Position numbers and translations under genes: made by a program
Assembly (NCBI GenBank): GCA_014529385.2
Contig: CM043950.1
Location: 158,013,545-158,077,544 of the forward strand
From: Adiantum capillus-veneris
Taxonomy: Eukaryota > Streptophyta > Polypodiopsida > Polypodiales > Pteridaceae
Length of the DNA stretch: 64,000 nucleotides
Reading direction: 5' to 3'
Shown here: positions 58,397-64,000 of the stretch, one piece after another
Position numbering within the stretch: position 1 is the stretch's first letter
How the letters are laid out: every line of letters begins with the position of its first letter
The notes under the pieces: generated by a model
Database searches by the model: none
The model's input: only the letters and a program-made list of their open reading frames with translations
What the model was told of the DNA's origin: nothing

Positions 58397-59480
58397 TTAC
58401 AGAAGTTGTAATTGGGTTGAAGGGTTTAGGTTGTAAATAAGCAAAATTCTCATATCTAAGGCACACACTTTTGTAGTGACATCATCTACACTAATTAGAG
58501 TAAGGATGCTCTCAACATCTATTCTTTCCTCATGCTCACATGAAGCAATGACAACACAAAAGCTGCTTGACCCATCACAAACTTGGAACTCTCGTCCAAT
58601 GAGATTTTTTGCATCCTCTATTCCACAATGTTGGCTTGTCAATGGTAGTATTGCATTGCATGTATGATAACAAAATGTAGTTTCAAGTTCCACCAATAGG
58701 GTCTGTGTGCAATACTGGTGATAGAAAATGTAGGGCCACTTATCAAATCGAACTCGATGACGACTACGTTGGTGCTTTCTTCTAAGGGTGCTGGTTTGAT
58801 GAGTTGGTCTTTGAGTTTGTGTGAATAATCCTTTGATAGCACTTGGATTCAAGGAATCCACATCCATCTTGCACTTTCCATGATTACCAAGTCGAGTTTT
58901 GGTAACATGTGCTTGGATTGGGCGAATGCTTCCTCAAGTAGACAATTGAATCTCCTTGGGAGTCACTAGAGATCTTAGAGTGTCTCATGCAATCCGGATT
59001 TGATGCATTAAAACCCCTATCTCTCTAAAACTTTGATTTGGTAGACCTGTCTCCAAATTTTGTACAATATCCTTGATTTCTTGCAAACACTCAGCTACAT
59101 CATTTGCTGGATTGCTTTCATCATCATTCGCATTCTCAAAACTCTCCATCATCTCATGAGCTCTATCCACAATGGGAAGAATAGCATTCAAATGTTGGAA
59201 ATGTCAAGTGACTATTAGTCTAATGCCATAAATATGCTTGCATTTAACACTCCAATTAGGCCAATCACAGTAGCTAGCTTGTAAGCTCACATCATGCCAT
59301 TTGGTTGGCGTGCGTAAGCTTTGTATATTGAATTGCAACATCACTTTGTTGATGACGAGAAGGCTTGTGGGGTCAAGCATATATCTGTGTAGTATTTTCT
59401 CCCCCTCATGCAACATGCTAGTGTGTTTTGATGAAGAACCTTCAACTCCAAAATGGCCAGAGTCAGTTGCACACATCATC
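58397..59480 (-). pseudogene. SWIM zinc-finger-like gene remnant
   Basis: On the minus strand: 59479-59204 contains EGEKILHRYMLDPTSLLVI, ending YCDWPNWSVKCKHIYGIRL, close to the SWIM pattern CxCx(n)CxH with Trp in place of the second Cys. It then runs on, with frame changes, through AILPIVDRAHEMMESFENAND and NDVAECLQEIKDIVQNLE (59160-58985) and 58867-58397 (HRVRFDKWPY, CGIEDAKNLIGREFQVCDG). SWIM fingers are typical of MULE and FAR1-type transposases and of ZSWIM proteins. The order fits a decayed member of such a family, but no transposase core was seen. Confidence 0.45.
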
Positions 59481-59489
59481 TTTGTGAGT

Positions 59490-60100
59490 TATTATGTGAC
59501 CAAAAAAAAAAGATGGGACTTTTGCATACATGACCGAAATGTGTATCGATTTTTTCCCAAGCTTGGCCACTCAACATGCACAGTGTGGTCATGCAACCAA
59601 GGGTAGCTAGGCACGATGCATTATATCATGAAGGGTCTACATTAGATATATATGTATCTTCTCTTCGTAATCGGCAATTTAAAGTACGCAACTTATTAAT
59701 GCAATAGTGTAATATAACTTGCAATAATTCCACAAGTACTTTTTATGCTTTCAGCATGATATATAACCTGGCAAGCTTGATTCTTTGTTGATGACCGACA
59801 AGTTTGTTTCTATTTTAACTATGCCAAGCTTGCATGAAATGTAGCTATCAGGGTTTGGCCCTTAGGACTTTTATCATGCATGGCATATTAGGATCTGAAG
59901 AAGCCTCAGAAAGCTTTGCACCTAGGCACCTGAACAATGAATTATCATTATGTGAAGAAAGGCTTTAGTTTTATGCATCAGGCATAGTGGATTCTCAAGT
60001 GTGAGATATTCTATCAACATACAGACTTGATAGCACTTTGCAAGTGACATCAAGTGTATACAAATAGTCTTTCACTAGTTCGTATACACTTTTCAAGTGC
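59490..60100. other. No supported gene
   Basis: AT-rich DNA without recognisable coding region or repeat. Confidence 0.45.
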
Positions 60101-60104
60101 TATG

Positions 60105-60310
60105 TTGCTTTTATTCGATCGAATAATGTAATTTATATCGAATAACTCGTCATTATTCACGTATTATTTTTGAATAATTTATTATCTATCGATCGATAGC
60201 ATATCGAACGATACTCTATCGGTCGATAGTGTATCGATTGATACGCTAGATTTATATTTAAAAATAACGCACGTCATTGTTCGATACGTTTTTGATCGAT
60301 ACCGATTTTG
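60105..60310. repeat. Cluster of ATCGAT-centred palindromes
   Basis: Perfect palindromes TTATTCGATCGAATAA (60111-60126) and CTATCGATCGATAG (60186-60199), and the near-palindrome CTATCGGTCGATAG (60216-60229), lie with many further TATCGA/TCGATA words in 200 bp. Confidence 0.85.
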
Positions 60311-60459
60311 GAGCTTTTTAGTTGTCTACATGTAGCTCACACTCTCTACCTCATACTCTCGAGCAGGTCAGCTTCGTGTACTGGTAAGCATCTTTTCTCT
60401 TCAAATTTATTTTTTTATACGCGAATAATTTAAATTTTACTTTCATGTGATTATATGAC

Positions 60460-60800
60460 TATATGTGTCTCTGATACGCCTTCGGGCCCTCTTAGTCACA
60501 TAACAGTTTAAAATTTAGGATATAGAAATTACTATGGCTTGTCTGATTTTATATCTTAGTACTTCCATAGTAATAAAAAAATATATTTAGAAAACATTGA
60601 CTCTTGTTCTGATATGCTTTGCAACACTCTTACTTGAGTCAATGTTTTAGGAATTTAGATAACACCATACATTGTTTTGATATGCTTGTCGGCACTCATA
60701 CTTTGTACGGTGTTTTAGGAGACAATTAGATAGCATGTGCATTTGTTTGATATGTCTCACGACACTCTTAATTTGTACGATGCTTTAGGTAAAATAATCT
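60460..60800. repeat. Degenerate tandem repeat of about 70 bp
   Basis: TTTGATATGCTT, RCACTCWTA, TTGTACGRTG and TTTTAGG recur with starts near 60609, 60678 and 60748; a more diverged unit lies near 60471. Confidence 0.7.
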
Positions 60801-61840
60801 CCAATGAAATGTGAGATTACAAAAAACATACTTCTTCCTACGTCTGAGCCTTGGTTCTTACAACGGAAGAAGATACTCCTAGACACGATGTGTGCGAATA
60901 AATTTTTTGTCTAGTGAGTCTTTAAGCTATACACTTTTCAATATACGTAGTCATGGACCACATGATTTGTAGATCTACAATGTACATTGTAGATCTGTAT
61001 AATGAGAAAAGTGTAATCTTTAAACTACTCCCCGCGTCACAATCTTCGGTTCTTACAACGGGAGGATTTTCTCTTAGACACAATTTGTGAAAAAAAAACC
61101 ATTATCTGATGAGCTACTGATTTTTATAGTGTAATTGTTCTCGACGTCTGGATTGAATGTTTATCCTTTGCTCTTACAACAGGAATAAAACCCTGCGTCT
61201 GGTGCTTAGGACTTGCTTAGATCCTTACAATGAGAAGGATACACACGTGACACCATATTTTACATTAATCTTTGTAATTTGTAAAACAATGTGTATTTCT
61301 ATGACTTTGTCACATTCCTATTGATAATGTCTCATACATACGAGGTTTTTGATTCAAAAAATCATAACATATTTCTTTATGATATGAAAAATCATGCAAC
61401 TCTGCAAACTTGCCCTATGATTTGACTCACATCGTGGCCCAACTAACCACCCGTAAGGACTTCAATCCCACGTGAAGCACCACAAAATTTTGCAACTAGT
61501 GTTGCATATGTAGCACTACATAACTCATCCAAAAATGATTTGTATGAGGACTCTTGCAAGACATCCTGCTGGAGGCAATCACTTTGTAATCCATAAAGAT
61601 GAGTACATAAGAATTCTTCGACATATTTACACTCAAGTTTTGTTATCTTGCTTGTAGTACCCATGATGTGCGTAGAAGCTAAAACAAAAAAACAAAAAAT
61701 CAAAACTTCTCAGTAGTATAAGTGACATGTAATACAACACATCTAGTCATTCTTTACAACACAACCATTGGGCAATCACCCTAAACCCTAAACCACAAGT
61801 GTACATGAATGTAATTTATGAGAAACCCTTGACAAGAAAA
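60801..61840. other. No firm gene; scattered CTTACAAC motifs and one minus-strand frame
   Basis: TTCTTACAACGG-type words near 60853, 61050, 61171 and 61224 suggest an old repeat. A minus-strand frame at 61634-61443 (MGTTSKITKLECKYVEEFLCTHL...) is unrecognised and cannot be supported as a gene. CCCTAAACCCTAAACC at about 61780 is telomere-like. Confidence 0.4.
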
Positions 61841-61845
61841 TTATA

Positions 61846-62944
61846 GGGAAGTCTGGCTTGATGGACCACATGAAGGAAGTAGAGGTCCTCTACAGAAGCA
61901 TGAAGCAATAGGGAAAGAGACCAAGGATCGAAGAAGAGCCCAAGGATATACCCAAAGTGCCTGCCACTTCGGAAGTACCAATCTCTAGCAATGATCCAAT
62001 GCCTCCCAAAATAGGAAGTTTAGACCCATGCAACCTCGCCATCATGCATATGGCTTGCATTGAATTCCCACAAATGGCAAGCATTGGAGAAGGTAGATAC
62101 GGCATGGTCACGAAGGTGAAAGTCAACCATGAAACCTTCACAGATGAATTTTACGCTGGCAAGCTAATCAAGAGTGATGGCCAGAAGAGTGCCAATGACA
62201 TAGCGCTACATGAAGCCACAATTATGAATATCACTCATAGTGGAGTCATTGCTGCTCTAGGATTGGCGAGACACGCCACGCGAGCACCCACTCTCATCTT
62301 CAAGATGTGGAATGGTGGAAACCTCGACCACTGGCTAGAGAGACTCCAAAAGGAGGGGAAGAATGTGGCCATGAAGCAAGGGTTTCAGAGACACCGAGGG
62401 GACCGTTGAAGGCATCAAGAAGAATATATGGCCTATCATGAATGGATTGCTCCAAACCTTCATCTTTTTGCATGCGAATAACATCACTCACAATGATGTT
62501 CATGGGAGTAATATCTTGTTGCATTTTGGATGGGTTGGAGTATATGTAGACATATGTGATTGGGGTAGTTCAACCTTGTTCCCCATAGAGAACACATTTC
62601 CAAAGTTTCCAGATCTTCTCCCATCGACAAGGGAAGCGTGGAGTAGGAGATATTGGTGGGTGGCTCCCGAATGTATATTGACAAATCCTCCAGTCTTCAC
62701 GTGTAGCCAAGATATCTACTCCCTTTGTAAAATACATTCAAGAACTCCTTAAATATTTACCTAAGGATGATGATACTAATTATATCGCTTTACTCAGATG
62801 CTTTGAAGAAGTCCCGCGCACTTGTGTATCTACCAATCCCACCTAGCGCAAGTCCTCACATGATCTCCTCAGCATGTTACAAGGCATTAAGCGTGTTGGT
62901 CGCACACTCCCAGATAGTGCAGGTTTGATGCCATCCAATGATTG
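61846..62944 (+). pseudogene. Protein kinase-like pseudogene
   Basis: Kinase landmarks occur in order: glycine loop IGEGRYGMVTKVKV (about 62080), catalytic Lys in YAGKLIK (about 62150), helix-C Glu in HEATIM (about 62210), hinge-like FKMWNGGNLDHWL, catalytic loop HNDVHGSNILLH (about 62490), DWG in CDWGSS in place of DFG (about 62560), and APE in WWVAPECIL (about 62655). Frameshifts near 62378 and 62725, a TAG at 61906 in the upstream extension and another stop near 62847 show that it is broken. It ends PDSAGLMPSND before TGA. The His-Asn-Asp loop and WWVAPE resemble a kinase group I recall from mosses and ferns. Substrate is unknown. Confidence 0.75.
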
Positions 62945-63181
62945 AAATTTGAAATCATACCATGTAATTTGAAAACATGTCTATACTTTGCAATGATACA
63001 ATTTTGCCTTGTCTCATGTCCATTGATTTGAAATTTCATGCTATTTTATTACATTGCTGTTGTCAAATTGATGAGAGAGATGTGAATTTTAACATTGATT
63101 GTACCATTGATTGTAGTTTTTTAATCAATGTGTATCTATTTTTTTGCTATAATTATTTATTTTCGTGTGATTCGACAGGAA

Positions 63182-63886
63182 ATGGCAGCCCCATACGCTC
63201 CTCCCAATGTCGATGGTGAGCTCGATCACGAAGAGTCTCAACGCATCCTCAGAGAGAAGAGCATGCGTTACAAGGCTCAAGACCTCTCCGCATTCTTTGT
63301 TGAGGCCGTGGAGCCCGAAGGTTTGGAGGGTGAAACAATGAAATTGGAAGACGTATGCAAGTGTTGTCCGTCTTTTTTTGTGAAAGATGTACTGTTCAAG
63401 AGGTCAGGTCGTGCCAAGGCAACGACACCATTGAAAATCTCAGATCTGCAACACAAAGGGCTCGTGCGTGTGTTGCTCCTACGCTTGATCCAAAAGGAGC
63501 ACAGTCTACTTAACAATAATCAAGTTGCCATGTACTTCATCCAGCAAGTCTTCGTGCAAGATATAATGAAGAAGCGCGTCCTTTGGATAGACCGTCCTTT
63601 GAACGATGGTTTCGGACTTGGAAGAGCTAAAGAAAGGACACAAGAGCGTCGTGGGGAGGAAGATCCACCTGCACAAAAGAGGACAGTTGTGCTCCTACCA
63701 TATGAGTATGAAGAATTTGTTAATATTGTGTCTCAAGTGGCTACACTAGCTAGCCAAGGAGAGAGCAATTTCTCTATACAAGAGAAGTTGGCAGCCAAAG
63801 AAGAAGAAGTATTTGTTTTAAAGAGAAAACTTGCCAGATACGAAGCGTGGTACGGTTCTCTCTCTCCCTTGCCGGAGGAGGCATGA
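63182..63886 (+). CDS. Hypothetical protein with C-terminal coiled coil
   Basis: A 234-codon frame from ATG at 63182 (MAAPYAPPNVDGEL), preceded by a TTCGACAG acceptor-like site at 63178, so it may be a downstream exon rather than a whole gene. The centre has a Cys pair (CKCCPSFFVKDV) and a helical part LVRVLLLRLIQKEHSLL. After a charged linker (RAKERTQERRGEEDPP), residues about 190-225 are a likely coiled coil (IQEKLAAKEEEVFVLKRKLARYEAW). No family is recognised. It follows the kinase pseudogene by 240 bp on the same strand; whether they belong to one transcription unit or one mobile element is open. Confidence 0.5.
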   Translation: MAAPYAPPNVDGELDHEESQRILREKSMRYKAQDLSAFFVEAVEPEGLEGETMKLEDVCKCCPSFFVKDVLFKRSGRAKATTPLKISDLQHKGLVRVLLLRLIQKEHSLLNNNQVAMYFIQQVFVQDIMKKRVLWIDRPLNDGFGLGRAKERTQERRGEEDPPAQKRTVVLLPYEYEEFVNIVSQVATLASQGESNFSIQEKLAAKEEEVFVLKRKLARYEAWYGSLSPLPEEA

Positions 63887-64000
63887 CCAATTCACGAGGC
63901 AGATATTCAAGAAACGGTGGATATACTTGAGGTAGCATAGAACGCAGATCTTGAAGAAGCGATGGATATCACAATTTCTTAAAAACATTGTAGACTATAG
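63887..64000. other. Window edge after the hypothetical protein
   Basis: About 110 bp; an acidic frame (IHEADIQETVDILEVA) continues after the TGA, suggesting that the original protein was longer and the stop is a mutation. Confidence 0.35.

Noticed and set aside
61443-61703. Minus-strand gene of 86 codons
   Set aside because: No domain, no splice or neighbour support; kept only as a note in the spacer.

Overview
The window looks like nuclear DNA of a land plant. It has one intact intronless organelle-type PPR gene, plant-type En/Spm (CACTA) transposons with GT-AG introns, Ty3/gypsy and Ty1/copia retrotransposons, LINE fragments and very many long (CT)n, (GT)n and (AT)n tracts. The LINE, the Penelope-like reverse-transcriptase remnant and the kinase remnant would fit a fern, lycophyte or bryophyte better than a flowering plant. 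That is inference; no species is identified.

Layout. 1-2828: no supported gene, with one short tandem repeat. 2829-5159 (-): intact PPR gene, probably an HCF152-type chloroplast RNA-binding protein, the only clear host gene. 5340-10400: a mosaic of two copies of a 0.5-kb repeat, a 5'-truncated LINE, copies of the LINE 3' tail and a three-copy 0.3-kb repeat, with most joints in CT tracts. 11131-16692: complete but heavily mutated chromodomain-type gypsy element (gypsy-1) with 125-bp LTRs and a CTAGG target duplication. 18744-21630 (-): decayed, probably Penelope-like reverse transcriptase. 22080-23870: direct and tandem repeats.

24564-31517: complete CACTA element (CACTA-1) with 12-bp terminal inverted repeats and a GGA target duplication. 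It carries a broken TNP2 transposase, an apparently intact second (Transposase_24) gene, a captured fragment of a heavy-metal-associated (HMA) domain gene, and strong hairpins near one end.

31809-51334: a large Tat-like gypsy element (gypsy-2) with 1.6-kb LTRs and a second RNase H-like domain. It is split by a copia element (36060-about 40714, -) and a second CACTA element (about 40715-46792, +). 51335-64000: a LINE tail, a poly(A)-tailed insertion with a 10-bp target duplication, a decayed multi-exon gene of unclear type, a 235-bp tandem repeat, a SWIM-zinc-finger remnant, a protein-kinase pseudogene and an open frame of unknown function at the right edge.

No operons or cellular pathway are present. 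The genes relate mainly through transposition history: the two CACTA elements share a leader sequence, coding organisation and a distinctive Gly/Cys-rich motif, and the nest at 31.8-51.3 kb records successive insertions and deletions. Boundaries given as approximate are read by eye.
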